Source: Nyssa sinensis
Taxonomy: Eukaryota; Streptophyta; Magnoliopsida; Cornales; Nyssaceae
Direction: 5' to 3'
DNA: 64,000 nt
Assembly (NCBI GenBank): GCA_008638375.1
Contig: CM018032.1
Location: forward strand, 60,060,422-60,124,421
This document shows, in pieces, positions 45,740-59,975 of the stretch (its first letter is position 1; each line of letters opens with the position of its first letter). The translations under genes and the position numbers were made by a program. The notes beneath the pieces are model-generated. The model had not been told where the DNA came from. It searched no databases and saw nothing but the letters and a program-made list of their open reading frames with translations.

Positions 45740-48251
45740 GTGCATAAATCTGCAGGGAAGCATGTTAACAAATTGTATAGAGTACTCCTAGCTCATATTA
45801 GCATATAGGAGGGCAAAGAAGAACCATGGAATCTTTATTATGACCTTATACAAGTTCCAACTAAATGTAAAATTAGGGAAATGTAATAAAATAAATTTAG
45901 TGGATTGTGGTAATAAATTAGGGAATTGTAAAATTAAAATTTTCAAGAACAAAAGATGGATATATGTCCCACGTTCCTTGTCCCACATTGTAACTCATCT
46001 TTTGGTAAGAATGAGACTCATTGGTAGATACCATGGATATTGAATTCTATTCTTGTGACAAGATGAGTTATAAGGTGGTACAATTTATTAAGACACACTG
46101 GTATTTCAAAACACTTGTGTTTCACGTTAGTTGAAAAGTGAACTTTTTCTTAATATATTAGTATTCATCTTTTTGGACTTTTGTAAAATTGATTAGAAAA
46201 GTAGGACAACTGTGAAAGTTTGTTCATTGATATGGTAATACATTACGGAAATGTAAAATTAAAATGCCACGCTCTCTCTCTTTATGAGTCAATAGGATAA
46301 TTTTTATTTTTCATTTTGAAAGCCCAGTGTCCATGGTACTAATTTCTACATCCTATCCCTCCTTAATATGACAAGGACTTGAATTCCATTGTCTTATGAA
46401 AATGAATAAATAATATCACTACAACACTTCTTGTTATAGTTATACGATAATTAAGGAAAAAAGTCTAGTGATATGATAGTTACTATACTACTGCCACAGT
46501 GATGTGAGCATTGCAGTAGAACCTATATGAATTCACAAAAGTAACATATCACAATTTCTCCTCCCATTATAGTATTCATTCAATGAATCATTATTTACTT
46601 TACATACTACTAATAAACTCCTTTTTTTTTTTTTTAAACATCGAAGTCACAAGATTATCAAAAATTATTTTCCCAAATCGACAAACAAACATAAAGTGCC
46701 CAAATGTTAGGCATAATTTATCCAATAGTCTTGTTCTAGTTGCTTGTCACTCGAATGAGTAACGAGCCAAGCAATGGACAACCAAATATTATTTCAATAA
46801 AATAAAATTGTCACGGTGTCAAAATAAGATCTAAATTCAAACCGGATGCGACCTTATTAAATTTAAATTTTTTTTTTTTGTCAACGAAAAAACTATTATA
46901 CTAATGTAATTCTTTTAATTCCAAACCCTAAGAAAACCTAACAAATCATTCACAATTATAGAGATGAAACCTAATTCAAAATATTTGCACATCTGTCTAG
47001 TTGAGATGCGAGTAAAATTCATGAACTCTTCAAAAAATGTCATGAGTTATCAACCAACCTACCCAATTAACCCTGATTAAATTCAAATGTGATACTTACT
47101 TTACATCAATTGTCTTTAAATTTTAACAGTAATGATCAAAATTCAAAATTGTTTATTATGTTTGTTTCAATTTATTAATATGATTAACAATTTAATATTT
47201 GGCAAGTATTTTAGTGAAGGCATTGTATAATATTCAATATTAATTTATGTATTAACCTTGATTATTTAAATTTCGCTCGAATTTCTTCTAAATTTGAATT
47301 TTCAAATGCTTGAAACTTACATATTGATGGATGCAGACTCAACGCAGAATTCAAATCTTGAAAGGTCCATTCCTAACTTGGGACATAGGTTATTCTTAGG
47401 ATTCAAGGAGCCCAATCAAAAGATAGAGAAAATAAAATCTAACCCGTAATCACTCCATATCATTATCATTATTAAATGCAATGTAATTATTTTTCAAAAA
47501 TATTACAATTATTTTTAAAATTTATAAAATTTTATTTACCATAAATTATAAAAAAAAATATTAAAATTTTGTAAGCAACTGCACATTAATAACTTAAAAA
47601 CCACGATCCCACCTAATAATGTCTCTATTAGAATTTTTTACTAAACTCACGTGATTTCGGTTTAATTTAAGCTGACTTATGCAAATTTTCACTTATTTAT
47701 TAAATTTATGAAAAATTTAAAATCACATTCCTAATTTTTTAATAAAATAATATTTTCAAGATGCGATTTCAATCGCATCTTGAAGATGTAATTTCAAACC
47801 AATAAGAATTTAGAATAATTTCAAAGATGTAATTTCAAACTCGCATCTTAAAAATGCGATTTCAAATTTGTATTCTAAAAAAATAATTTCGTTGAAAAAA
47901 ATTAACATTAAAATTAAAAATATGATTTTAAAAATAATATAAATTTAATAAATAAATTAAAAACTACAATGTGTCGAGTAAAAAAAAAGGTCGCGGGTTT
48001 AGTGAAAAATTCGGCTCCATTATTTGTATAGAAGACCCTAGTTTCATTGGGAATACCGTCCATATTGGTGTGATCAGGGGGCCCACCCGCATTAGCTCGT
48101 GAGATTTTTGTTTTCCATTAATGCTCCATAATAATCTCGTGGGGTTACAGTCTGGACTATGGGGTTATGAAACCAAAGTTTACCGTTGAATTTCGTCTTT
48201 TTTCGACCATTTGGTTTGCTTTTTGACTCTTGTTGGAGAGAGAGAGAGACG
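45740..48251. other. intergenic between transporter and thioredoxin
   Basis: No gene is seen. A perfect 12-bp inverted repeat (caagatgcgatt, tc, aatcgcatcttg) lies at 47757-47782, and related gatgtaatttcaaa motifs recur to about 47880. The thioredoxin leader with (GA)n is just before 48252. Confidence 0.55.
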
Positions 48252-48907
48252 ATGGGAGCGATTCTGTCTAGTTTGCTCGGAGGAGGCGCCTCAACCACCG
48301 ACGACTCATCTTCATCGTCGTCGGAGCCATCTCGCGTCATAGCATTTCACTCATCAAGCAGATGGCAGCTCCACTACAACGCCTCCAAAGAACTTAACAA
48401 ACTGGTACTATTCTCTCTTTCACACACACACCACACACCAATTTTTAGGGTTACCTTTGCGGATTTATCAAAAGTAAAGATCTGAGTTCTTTTCCCTTCC
48501 CTTGTTGCGAGAGTGAAGATGGTGGTGGATTTCGCGGCGTCATGGTGTGGGCCCTGCAAGTTCATGGAGCCGGCTGTCCACGCGATGGCGGCCAAATTCA
48601 CTGACGTCGATTTCGCCAAGATCGATGTCGATGAATTGTCGGTACGTAAAGTTCATTTTCAACCAATCCGATTTGTAGATAATCAGCAGAATTCATCAGA
48701 TGGTATGTTGATCGATCGATAATTTTTTTTTTTTTTTTTGGGTTGGGGGAACGATAGGATGTGGCGCAGGAGTTTGCGGTGCAGGCGATGCCGACGTTCG
48801 TGTTGACGAAACAAGGGAAAGAAGTGGATAGGGTCGTTGGGGCCAAGAAGGATGAGCTCGAGAAGAAGATCCAAAAGCACAGGGAGGCCCCAAAATTTGC
48901 TGCTTGA
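48252..48907 (+). CDS. TRXh2: thioredoxin h, subgroup 2 (TRXh2-like)
   Basis: Exons 48252-48404, 48519-48641 and 48758-48907, all phase 0; 141 residues. Reduces disulfides in target proteins. The active site WCGPC is at residues 60-64, the cis-proline loop AMPTF at 102-106, and the [12 protein letters not shown] strand lies between. The N-terminal extension [12 protein letters not shown] places Gly at position 2, an N-myristoylation site shared by h2-type thioredoxins, and [17 protein letters not shown] follows as in that subgroup. This suggests association with membranes as well as cytosol. Convergent with the H+-ATPase gene; the two stops are about 640 bp apart. Confidence 0.92.
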
Positions 48908-49545
48908 TAAATACTACCCAAGTTTTATGACATGATGTCCATCAATTTAATGATGAAAACTTCATGATTTCTCGTCAATTCAATCAAAATTATGTGTGTT
49001 AGATTGGTTTAGTTTCGTTTATGGGTTCTCAGTTTTTAGTATATGTTTTTGAACTCATCTTTCTGCTCATCTTTCTGCGAATAATCTCACTTTGAATCAA
49101 ACAGATGATTCTATAATGGCTTGAACAAAACTTATGATCATCCCAAACAAAACAAAATAACCACTCTTGTAATGACAAATGCTTGGAAAACCAGCTTCTA
49201 TAACAACCAAACAATGCCTATTTGATATAATTCAATGCCCAAGCTGGTCACAAGCCCCCCAAGAATCACAAGAAAAACAACACATATCCCAATAGTGCTT
49301 GGAACAACAGCCTATTGTATAAATAGCATGCTGCAATGACTAAAGACACAATATCAGCACATTCCAACCAAGGATGCTGACAATAATGCACGGTGAAAAT
49401 AAATTAGAAACGGTTCTCTTTTCTAGGGTGACTGAAAATAAATTGATGCCGCTGGGTCAGTCAATAGATTCCCAAATTACATGTCTTTACGCTAGGCACT
49501 AACCAAAGTATATATACTCTACGGGAATACAATGTAACATCTCCC
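48908..49545. other. shared 3' flank of two convergent genes
   Basis: Holds the 3' untranslated regions of the thioredoxin (plus) and H+-ATPase (minus) genes. No other coding sequence is seen. Confidence 0.5.
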
Positions 49546-52500
49546 TCAAACAGTGTATGATTGCTGAATTGTGTCTATGTCGAGTCCCTTCATTTTCACA
49601 ACTGATTCCACATGGCCTTTCAGTGTGAGCAGTTCCCTCATCCTGCAAGAAACAAGAAAAGAAATACATCATGAAATGCATTTACCAGCTCTAATAAACA
49701 AACTGTCAAAAGGCATGTTTAACTGTCTACAGAGCACAATACAAGAGTGAGAAAAAGCTTATCAGATGAAATATTGTTGAACATTGTAGAATTAGGCAAG
49801 AAGACGGGTAGCACAATAACCACCATGGTCAAGTATGAAGACACGTAGAACTACATATCTCATAAGTTGCCCAAGTTGAATACACACACACACACACACA
49901 CACAATATCTTCTTCAAATTTCTTATCAGAGATAGTGCCATTATTTTGAGAATAAAACAACAGTCAGTTGTATATTCTAGAAATGTGCATTAAACAACTA
50001 CTGCTCACTTCTTCAATCCACAGGGAAATAAGTCCTAACATTGGATCCTTCAACCCAAAATAGGGAACAAAATCTCTCTAAATGATCCCAGAAATAAAAT
50101 TAAAAAAAAATTCTTTAGTCCCATATACATCTTTGAGCACAAATTGGAACAAGAAAAATCATCATCACAGAAGGTATAAAAAATTAGAAAGATTTACTTG
50201 CAGATCTGAAACAAAAATTTTGTTTTCATCATGTGTGTACCTTGCAAGCTCAGCTCGTCTTTTGGCCTCCTCAGCCATCTGATTAAGCTCTGTGAAACCA
50301 CTATGGTCACGTAACATATTGGACTCAGGTAGGGGCAGACCATGGAGGGTCCTTTGTGCATGTGCCCATTTAAGCTCACGTTCTTCCTTCCCAAAATCCT
50401 TTTTCCTTGTGAAGGCAATCTGCAAAATAGATTATTCCACCAAATACAGTCATCCAAGAGCTTTATCAGCTAAAGAACTCCATCAAATAAGTATATGTCA
50501 TACCCTTTGCTCAATAACAAGATCCCAAGCCCTCCCACTCAAAGCATATCGAATAATAAACTTTATAAAATCAAGTGGGATGTAAAATATGATGTTATAG
50601 AGCCAAATCACCCCAGCCCAACCCCATCCAATCCCTTCAATAGCAGCAAAACTCCAGTTTGCATAGACAGCAATCAATGTAGCTATCTGCTCAACAAAGG
50701 AAAAAGTAAACAGTCAAAAGTTATTCAGAAGGCACATAATAATAATAATAACAAAAAAAATATTAAAAAAATAAATCAGTTGTTCACTCACCAGCTGAGC
50801 AACAATAAAAGCTACCACAAGCAGAAGGCCAGGACGCTCAACGAAAGACCAACTCCTAGCTCGTGTTACAAATATAAGAGCTTGACTGATGGTACTCACT
50901 TGCAAGTATATTGCTGAGGCAAGCTTTCTGAAGTCATCAGGAGCTGTTTTCTGAAGAGTTGGTACCTTAAATATATGCTGGAAATTTCCAAAAAGGTGCA
51001 AGACCAACCAACTTAGCACAAGGTTTGTCATTACGTTTACTAGCAGGAAACTGATAGATCAATGAAAAGCAAAACAGTATATACCCAGACTAGTAAGAAT
51101 GGATGCATATCTAGTCTAAAGATACATAAATGTAAAATATAAAAGACTAACCTAATGCACGAAGCTCTCCCTGCAACGGGGTCTGGGGAGAGTTAATGTA
51201 AAATATACATTGTTATTCATAACAATGATGAACATACTCCAATTTTGTTGGATTTAGAGCATAAGGACAAAATGCAAATTAAAAGCACACACTCCACCAA
51301 TTAAAAAAAAGTAATTTTTAAACAGAGCGAAAATAGTAAGATGGACATGATGTGTTGTGTCTCGGGAAGTGAATGCAAAAAAATGAACTGTCAATGGTAT
51401 TCAATCCACAAAACCAACATAGAAGACGTAGTGCATTCAGCACAGCTTTAATAAGAACAAAGATGACAATGCATGATTTACAACTCTGTTAAGAATGATG
51501 CCGAATTCTAAGCAATCATTCCACTTCCCTTGAATCAAGTATACACAAGGACCCTGAGATTGAAGTCAAATTGCCAATTAATTTAGGCGCTGTGGCTGAA
51601 GGAGTAATGTGATTGAGGATGAATAAAAACTGTATAGAAATTAAATTAATAGAAAAATTATATGACAGCAATGAAACCAACTAATTATTTATGTAGCACG
51701 ACATCAGACAATCAAGAAGTAAGGGAAACTGTTAGGCATGTCTTTCTCCATTGTAAGGTAGATTGGGATATTTGGTCCCTTCTTTTCTCTTTTTTTGGGA
51801 GCACATGATCATGCCTTCTAGCGTAAACGATCTCCTTGCTTGTCGGAAAGAGAGCCGTGTTTGGAAGACCATTCGGAAGGTGTGGAGGATGGCTCCACTA
51901 TGTCTTTTATGGCGTTTGGGTTGTAGGGTCTTACCTCATGTATGCACATTCTTATGTAGAGTTTTTGGGATGTCTTAGGTTTTAATTTTGTGCCGCCTCC
52001 TTTTATGTATACGAATTTGCCTCCCTCGGGCGTTATTTAATACAAATTCTTTACTCATAAAAAAAATAAGCAAGGGGAAAGCTTGAATGTTCTTAAGATG
52101 GATATAAATTAGTTTTTAGTGGAGTTATGGAAGTGTTAAAATGGACATAGAAAGTTACAGTAGCAAACCTTTTAAGTAGCTTTATAAAAGAGAACCTGAA
52201 AGCAATACTGTAATGGTAAAACTACCGATCGAAAAAAAAAATGTAATGGTAAAACTAGACTCAATTGAGATGATTTAGTCATGGGAGCCATTCTGGTACA
52301 CCTTGGGGGTTTTTAAAGAATAAGGGACAAGGAAGATAGAAAGAAATGAAATGTATAGGATATTACAGCCTCAAAAAAATTATGACTATAGATGGAGTGG
52401 AATAGTAAAGCATAGCAGCTGAAGACAGTCAAAATGGTGAATGGCTCTCGAGTGAGGATGATAAACAAGAAAATAGAAGTGGGTATATAACAAACTAAAA

Positions 52501-55500
52501 ACCAATAATGACCAGTAAATTTAAAACCAATATTAAAAATGACCAGTTAAAATAATTATAAAAAAAAAAAAAGCGAAATTCGTCTGGCATTTAATCAATC
52601 AGATGGGTATGTCATGTCCAATCATATATTTAGGTATGTTCTACTAATAATAAGTTTTCTTACAGGAAAAAAGTCTGTCTTGTATGCTGCCCAAAAGAAA
52701 ATAACAGTCATCATTGCCAAGTAGCCACCAAGAATGATTCCAGTTGTGAAAATCTCTGCCAACTTCCAGCTATCTGGCAGAGGAGATGGTTTCACTCTAT
52801 CCTTTGATATCGTCATAATGGTACCTAGCATGGCATAGAGCCGGTAAGTATAGTAAAACTACCCAAACTCCTTTTCCTTTCTTCCCCACTAAATTAACGA
52901 ACAAAAACTATTCAAGGTTAAGAAGAACAAATTGAAATTTGAAAAGAATGTACACGTATATACATGTGTTTGTATGTGTTAACTAGAAAGAGTAAGGGAC
53001 TGCATGCTCAATGTAAGAAAAGAAAAAATACATACCATCATTAAGGATGGCAATGATCAGCACCATGAAGGGTGGGAAATCAAACTCCCATATGAGTGCA
53101 AGTAACATGAAACCAAGCTGCAAAAGAGAAATAAAATGGGAGTGGGTAAAAAGAAAAACTACAAGCCACGACAAGAGGATCCAATTAAATTATTATTGTT
53201 CAAGTCGTAAAACTACGGCAAAAGTGAAAATTCAATTGTTAAAAGAGGTTATCTTTGAGATAAATCTGAAGGCTACCATTAAATAACTCACCACAATACG
53301 GATTGTAATGGAAACTGCATAAATCTGCGTTAAAAAAAGAAGAAGAAATACTTAGTTAAATTCACAAACATGGTAGCAGTTTTAGAGGGATGATACTTTT
53401 TGGTAACCCATGAATGTGGGCAAGGAAGAAGTCTGTGCCCATAAGTGCACTGTGGGCGCATAAATGCATGGTCAGAAGATAAACATAACCTTTCTTGATG
53501 TCTGCATGTCACAACTATAACCTGTTTTTCTGTTGACTATTATTGTGACGAACTACACTTTCTCATGATCAGAACCCAAACTTACAGTGTAATTTTTCAT
53601 CCTCTGGAAAATCGCCCGACTGGTAAGTACAGCACTAATAATAACGCTAAGGCCAGGTTCTGTGAGGACTATGTCAGAGGCACTACGAGCAGCATCAGTT
53701 GCGTCAGCAACAGCTATACCAATGTCAGCCTTTTTAAGAGCAGGAGCATCATTAACTCCATCACCAGTCATTCCACATATATGTTTTCTAGCTTGCAAAC
53801 GTTTAACAATTTCATATTTGTGCTCTGCACCAACAGATGAAATGGGACCAGTCAAACAAGAACTAAATAAGTAGTCCCTGGATATTTAATGCTGATAAAT
53901 TTCAATATTTTGTTATGGATACATCAGTTCAAACATATTACATGAGGAGAAAAGAAAACACTAGTCCTGAGGTCCGGCAGTCTAGCTGCCTCCTCAGTAA
54001 AAGAGTTCAAGGGATCAAACCTTTCCCTCACTTGGGAACTTGGCTTATGGTCTAGGATGACAAACACTTAACTGAAATTAGAGAGAAAAAAAATTCGAAC
54101 CACGAAAAAAAAAAGAAAAAGAAAAAAAGAATAGAAACATTACCAGGGAACACGCCGGCAAAACCATCAGCTTTTTCAATCAGCTCATCAACTGGCAAAG
54201 CTGCAATTGATTCATCCTTGTTTTGCCCTAACAAGGCAGATGAAGGATACATGTTGGTCCCCATTCCCAATCGGCGTCCTGTCTCCTTTCCTATTGCCAG
54301 TTGATCACCTAATGAAGATTGAAAGGGTCAAGTAAACAGAATACCAAATAAACAATTTTTTTTTTGTTTGGATAGGTAAACAATCAAAAAAATTATAATC
54401 AAGAGGTGTAAATTTTAAGACAGTTGTGGAAATAAAGGGTACAAACAAGACTTTCTTAATGGCAAAAGAAAATGCAGCAGTCTTCAGATAGAAGCATGAA
54501 GATCAAGGATTGACCAAATCAGGCGAGCACACCTAAACTTCTAAATGGTAGGAAGCAGCCACAACAGCCAGTTCCAGAAGAAACATTATGAACAACCACA
54601 ACACACACGAACTACACAGCCCCATGACAATCTGGTACAGAATTAGAGCTTTCCTTGTGCTGCCCAATGTTCCTTGGAACACGGATCGTTCCGAAAACGG
54701 GAACAGGAATGCAAATTGTCACTCCTTCAGATCGTTTTGTTGGAATGAAATACATTTATTTGCAACGTGAAATATTTTTTGATTGTATTTGTAATAATAT
54801 TCGTATATATGTATGTTGGAAAAATTCCAGCGAATCCAACCCATTAAGTATGTATGTATCTTCCTGTTTTGCATGAGTTTTTTTTTTGGACTTTCAATAT
54901 TTTAGATCGGAATGCTAAATCTTGCATTTCAAAATGTGAATGATCGACGATTAGAATCGTGCAATCCAAATTGCAAATCGCTAAGGAGGAGCGAATTGTG
55001 GTACCTATGGTGCAGCTTATGAATTATAATACCTATTTAATTGGATAGGCCAATTTTTTCATCATATGGTCATCCCAATCTATTATTCTTTATTTTCCAA
55101 TAATATGCCAACTATAGAGTTTGGGGTTTGTTTGTAGACTTTCATTGGATCACACCAATATTAATAAACATAAAACATCTAATTGATTCAATAACGTAGC
55201 TCTACAAGTGCACTGTCTCCTCAGCTATAGCAATGCACAAATGCATTGCATTTGGACCATCCTTATGTTGATATAATAGAAAATGGATGTTTACGAATGA
55301 CTGGAGATATACAGATTGTTTGATACTTATGACTCAATCTAACAGAGAAAAGGGTCTCTATGAATGGTCTGCATTTTCCAGTACTGCCTAAATTTAGTCC
55401 TCCAGTGTCACAACTCAAATCTAAAAAACAAAAAGGTCTCTATGAACGGTCTGCATTTTCCAGTACTGCTTGAATTAAGTCCTCCAGTGTCACATATACC

Positions 55501-58500
55501 ATTACAACCAAAAACTGTGGACAACAAGAATTCTCAAATCATCTAAAGCCACATTAAACCGGAGATAGAAATAAAAGAAGAAAGGGGGGGAAAAAAAGAT
55601 TCAGTTGACCTCATTTTCATTCAAAACATTTTTTTTTTTCTTTTGGTGGAGAGGGATGGAGTTTTGTTAGGGGTTGGAGATTAATATGTCCTGTAACATT
55701 TTCATCCCTAAATCCTCATAAATTTCAATACCATTGATTTGAGAAAGTTCAATTATTGTACAATAATCAAAAGCATTACAGTGACTTTTCAACTGAAAAT
55801 AGAAAGATATAATTCTATAAAAAACATACTAACCTGTGATCATTTTAACATTTACCCCCAGGTTCAAAGCTCTTCTTATTGTCTCTGCACTGTCATGTCG
55901 GGGTGGATCAAAGAGAGGCATGAGGCCAATGAATTGCCATGGACCTCCGGGACTCTCCTTCCTTCCATCAGGAACTTCCTGTTAAAAAAGGTTCAGCGTA
56001 GACTAGACTGTAAAGTACATCATATTAGCTATTTGAAATAGACACCTGTATTAAGTTAGTAGACAGTATGACCAGAAAATAATGACAGATATGGGAAAAA
56101 AATGATCAGTAAATAATGACAGGAAAATATATTACCTGGTATGCTACTGCAAGAGATCGTAATCCTCGCTCTGCAAACTTATCGATGACAGCATGAACTC
56201 TACGCTCTATGTCTGATCTATTGTGTGCGAGATTCAGAATCTAGGAACCATATTACATGCATAATTAGGACAAACAATTTGCAATTTCAGAGCCACCAGA
56301 ATACAGAAATGAATAGTATACCTGTTCTGGTGCACCTTTGCTGACCCGATGCATTTTACCGTCACTGTCAATATATGTCAGAGCTGTTCGTTTGTCAGTT
56401 GGGTTAAATGGAAGGAAGTGAACCTCTCGAATGCCAGCTCTTGCCTTTTTGTTTTAATAGTTGGAGAGAGAGAGAGAGAGAGATATAAGTTGGAGAAGCA
56501 GAAATAAACATCATCTGAATAAACATAAAAGTTGAAGAACAAAAAACAAAAAATATTTGTATGGATAAGGGAAAATAAAGTAAATGCAAAACTCTTAAAA
56601 TCCATGGTGCAATATCTCAGGCATTAGGAATCAGAAGCTAAAATCCTTCTTCACTGTTCCATCCAACATATAAGAAAATTCATATAATTAATACACATAC
56701 CTCCCTTGGATCAGACAACATCCCCACTATAGCAGAGTCTATTGCATCTTGGTTTTCTACCCGGGAGGCTCTGGCAGCCATCAAAACTACGGCATCTACG
56801 TCTACTCCTTTAACAAAGACCTGTGGAGATATTTTCAAACAAAGGATTGGAACAGGCATTACACTGCATAATGTTCGAAATTCAATCATGAAGCAACCAC
56901 TCCCGACCAACCTCAATAAGACTTTTGTCTACAGTTAGCTTGTTCAACGTCAAAGTGCCAGTTTTGTCACTGCAAAGCACATCCATTCCTGCCATTTCTT
57001 CTATTGCTGTCATTCTTTTTGTGATGGCTCCCTACAATAATTAAAAATATAAAGATAGGCTTGTACATATCAGCACACCTCAAACTACAATCAATTAAAG
57101 TGATTAGCATTAGAATGCTTATTGTGATCAACCTGCTGAGATAAACGGTGGGAGCCAATTGCCATTGTCACAGATAAAACCGTTGGCATTGCAATGGGAA
57201 TTCCTCCGATAAGAAGTACCAGCAAATTGTCAATTCCTGGACGATAGGGCCGATGTTGTATTGGGTACATTACAATGATTTCAATAACCATCCCCACAGC
57301 AATGGAACATATACAGAAATTCCCAATGGCAGTCAAGACCTATGAAACAAACAAAAGGTATTTTAAGAATACAAAAACCAGTTGTAAAAAATCCAACAGG
57401 AAAAAAGGATGTGCTATGGGTATTTATAACCAAGAAACTTGTTTACCAATGGTATGGACATTGACATGGTCACAGTTAAAAGCCACAATGATTGAGCCAT
57501 TATATTTTCAATATAGAAATGAAAACAAGTACATAATTACAAACAAATCAGACTAGCATTCATATTTTCCAGACCACATCAATTATATGTTTTTCAACTA
57601 AAAATCCTTCCTCTTCTCCCATCCCAGCATTACATTATATATATAGATCTTGTTTCCATTACCCTTTTTCTTATCATTTTCTGCATTCATTTCCTTCTCC
57701 ATTTACTGTGAATTTGAACAAAGAAATTGGAATTTTAATGACCGTACCTTCTGAAAATGCCCCACTTGATTGGTGGTGTCCACAAGATGAGCAGCCTTGC
57801 CAAAGAAGGTATGCACACCTGTGGCGATGACCACTGCTTCTATCTCTCCCTGTTTGCAGGTAGAACCTGAATAAACACCGTCCCCAGGGCCTTTTGTCAC
57901 TGGAAGGGACTCGCCTGTCAGTGCAGACTAAAAAGCCCAAACAGGGGATGTAAGTATGATAGCTCAACTACCAGAAAAATCAACTTTATTCAATAAACAG
58001 AATAAATGATAATCACAAAGTCACCTGGTCAATTTTCAGTGGGTCACCATCAAGAAGACGAGCATCAGCCGGAACTATATCCCCAAGTTTAATACTAATT
58101 ATGTCACCCGGGACAAGAACAGCTGCTTCTTCTTCATTCCACCTACCATCTCGAAGAACCTTCATATTTCATTTGAAAATACGTCAATTGAGGAGAACCC
58201 AGCCTTAAAATCAACTGATAAATAAATGAAGTGGTGGAATTGTATGTAAAAATGATATGGTGGAATTGTAAACATGAAGTGGTATTACATAAATGATATT
58301 CAATTTATCAGTTGATTTTATGTAAAAATGAAGTGGCGGAATTGTAAAATTTCTCAACAATTTATATCATCCAATAAGTCAAAAGCAAGCAGAAGACATA
58401 ACTAGTTTCTATCCACATTCCAATACCTTTGCTTGGGGTGCGAGACGTGCCATGAGAGCAGCAGCAGCATTACCAGCATTATTCTCCTCTATAAAACTTA

Positions 58501-59454
58501 TTGTCGAATTGATAATAAGCAGAGTCATGATCCCCACAAAATCCTGCCAATCAGGTGGCTTTCCCTGCAAATAAGAGAGTAACATGAAGGCTCCCATGAA
58601 CAAAATCCTCCACAAATGATCATTGACTATTGGGATAGGGAAAAAGAATGCCAAAATCCCCCTTTTGGTTGTTGAGAAAACGCATGAACAGATTAATTTA
58701 AAATTGTAAGTCTGGTACCCAAGAAGAGAACTCCACACAACTGATCCTAACACATCAACTTGATTTGTTGAAATTAAGTTCTCAGATTTTCAAGAAACCA
58801 AAATAACATAAAACGAAAATTTTCAATTTTCTCAGGAACCACAGAACGGGGAAACAAAGAACCAGTCCTCACTCCTCCATTGGCGAGTGCAATGGCCATA
58901 ATAGCTGCTGCTTCCATGACCCAAGATAGAGGGTTCCACATGAACCCTAAGAACTTCAAAAACTTGCTCTCCTGCACAATCCAAAACATCTAGAATTTAA
59001 ACGCGAACAACACTAAATCTAAAAAAGAAACGTAGTCATCATCAACAAAAATAACAACAGTAATAACAAGAATTAAATTAGAAAAGAAAAAAATAATGAA
59101 ATCAAGAAAAGGTACCTTCTTTTCCTCAAGCTTGTTGTGCCCAAAAATGTCCAACCTCTGCTGAGCAGCCTCAGCTGTGAGTCCCTCTCTGGTACATCTC
59201 AGATTCTCAAAAACCTCCTCAATTGGTATGTTCTCCTGAAAAACAAATTCATAATCAAATTCATCACCGACCCAAAAGCAAAAATCATAACAAACACGCG
59301 CCACCACCAGCACCACCACTACCAACAACGGCAGCAGCGTGACAACAACCCTTATGAATTGCAACAACAGATAAATGTGTAGTCTTAGAGTCAGTACCAA
59401 ATCCACAGCTTCCTTCAACAGAGCCTCCATTATTGCTTCATCTTTGCTTCCCAT
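49546..59454 (-). CDS. AHA: plasma-membrane H+-ATPase (P3A), AHA4/AHA11-like
   Basis: Twenty-one exons, high to low: 59454-59398, 59235-59116, 58971-58873, 58564-58427, 58159-58025, 57927-57748, 57339-57133, 57031-56912, 56820-56701, 56444-56322, 56240-56136, 55978-55834, 54308-54144, 53824-53586, 53324-53292, 53117-53036, 52824-52664, 50977-50792, 50686-50504, 50419-50241, 49642-49546. Phases agree and give 957 residues, the family length. TGES lies at about 187-190, the phosphorylated Asp in CSDKTGT at about 334, GDGVNDAP near 592, and the autoinhibitory C-terminus ends QQSYTV, whose phospho-Thr956 binds 14-3-3. It pumps protons out of the cell on ATP hydrolysis. Wording is closest to the AHA4/AHA11 clade. 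The exon after the longest intron starts HIFKVPTL, less conserved than the usual RxFGVSTL. An intron in the leader is likely. Confidence 0.95.
51725..52062 (+). mobile_element. 5'-truncated LINE remnant in an H+-ATPase intron
   Basis: The plus strand translates to [20 protein letters not shown], the reverse-transcriptase zinc-binding tail of plant L1-type ORF2, then breaks into other frames with stops. It ends in a cctccctcggg phrase and a poly-A run (about 52053-52062), the usual LINE 3' end. It lies antisense to the host gene in the 1686-bp intron between exons 17 and 18. No intact ORF. Confidence 0.75.
55345..55500. repeat. tandem duplication of about 85 bp in an H+-ATPase intron
   Basis: The phrase ggtctgcattttccagtact, with flanking gtctctatgaa and cctccagtgtcaca, occurs twice, at about 55349-55412 and 55433-55494, with a few substitutions. 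It lies in the 1.5-kb intron between exons 12 and 13 and has no coding role. Confidence 0.7.
58207..58319. repeat. hairpin-forming inverted repeat in an H+-ATPase intron
   Basis: aaaatcaactgataaa at 58207-58222 is the exact reverse complement of 58304-58319. The loop repeats a gaagtggtggaattgta motif. It could be a small MITE; it lies wholly within the intron between exons 4 and 5. Confidence 0.6.
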
Positions 59455-59870
59455 CTCGCACTCTTTCTTTTTGTACCTTTACAAAACCAAGTACAGATTA
59501 CTAATATATATAACGTATATACATACACAGCCGCATAAAAACTATATATAACGTATATACCACATACACACTACAAACAAATTGTACACGCATATGATCT
59601 AACCGCCATGGACAAACCTATACGAAACAAAACTCAAGAACACAAGGGAATTAAAAAACTCACCAAGTCTTCAAATAAAATTTAATTTAAGAGGGTTTGG
59701 GCTCTGTAGGAGAAGAGCCCGATGACGAAGAGTATAGAAAAATAGGCAGAGGAATTGTAGAAGAAGGAGGTCTCCCCTCTGCACTTTCTCCCTAGTTTCT
59801 CTCTCTAAAAAGGACAGGTTTTTAGGGTACCATTGTCTCTTATTGCAGAAGAGCAGCTCGAAGAAGATTA
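59455..59870 (-). promoter_or_regulatory. H+-ATPase 5' leader with probable leader intron
   Basis: Upstream of the ATG, a GAGTGCGAG leader follows a possible acceptor (TTTTGTAAAG, cut near 59477). A donor CTTG/GTGAG lies at 59664/59663. Upstream of that is a pyrimidine-rich leader (about 59664-59830). A similar leader and donor appear inverted at about 60780-61030, which supports this reading. Confidence 0.55.
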
Positions 59871-59975
59871 TGTACTTGGCAGGTACACTCCTATTTCTTT
59901 ACATAAATTCTCCCTCTCTTTCTCTTTCATTTATGATTATTATTATTATTATTTTTGGCGTGTTGGTGGTAAATA

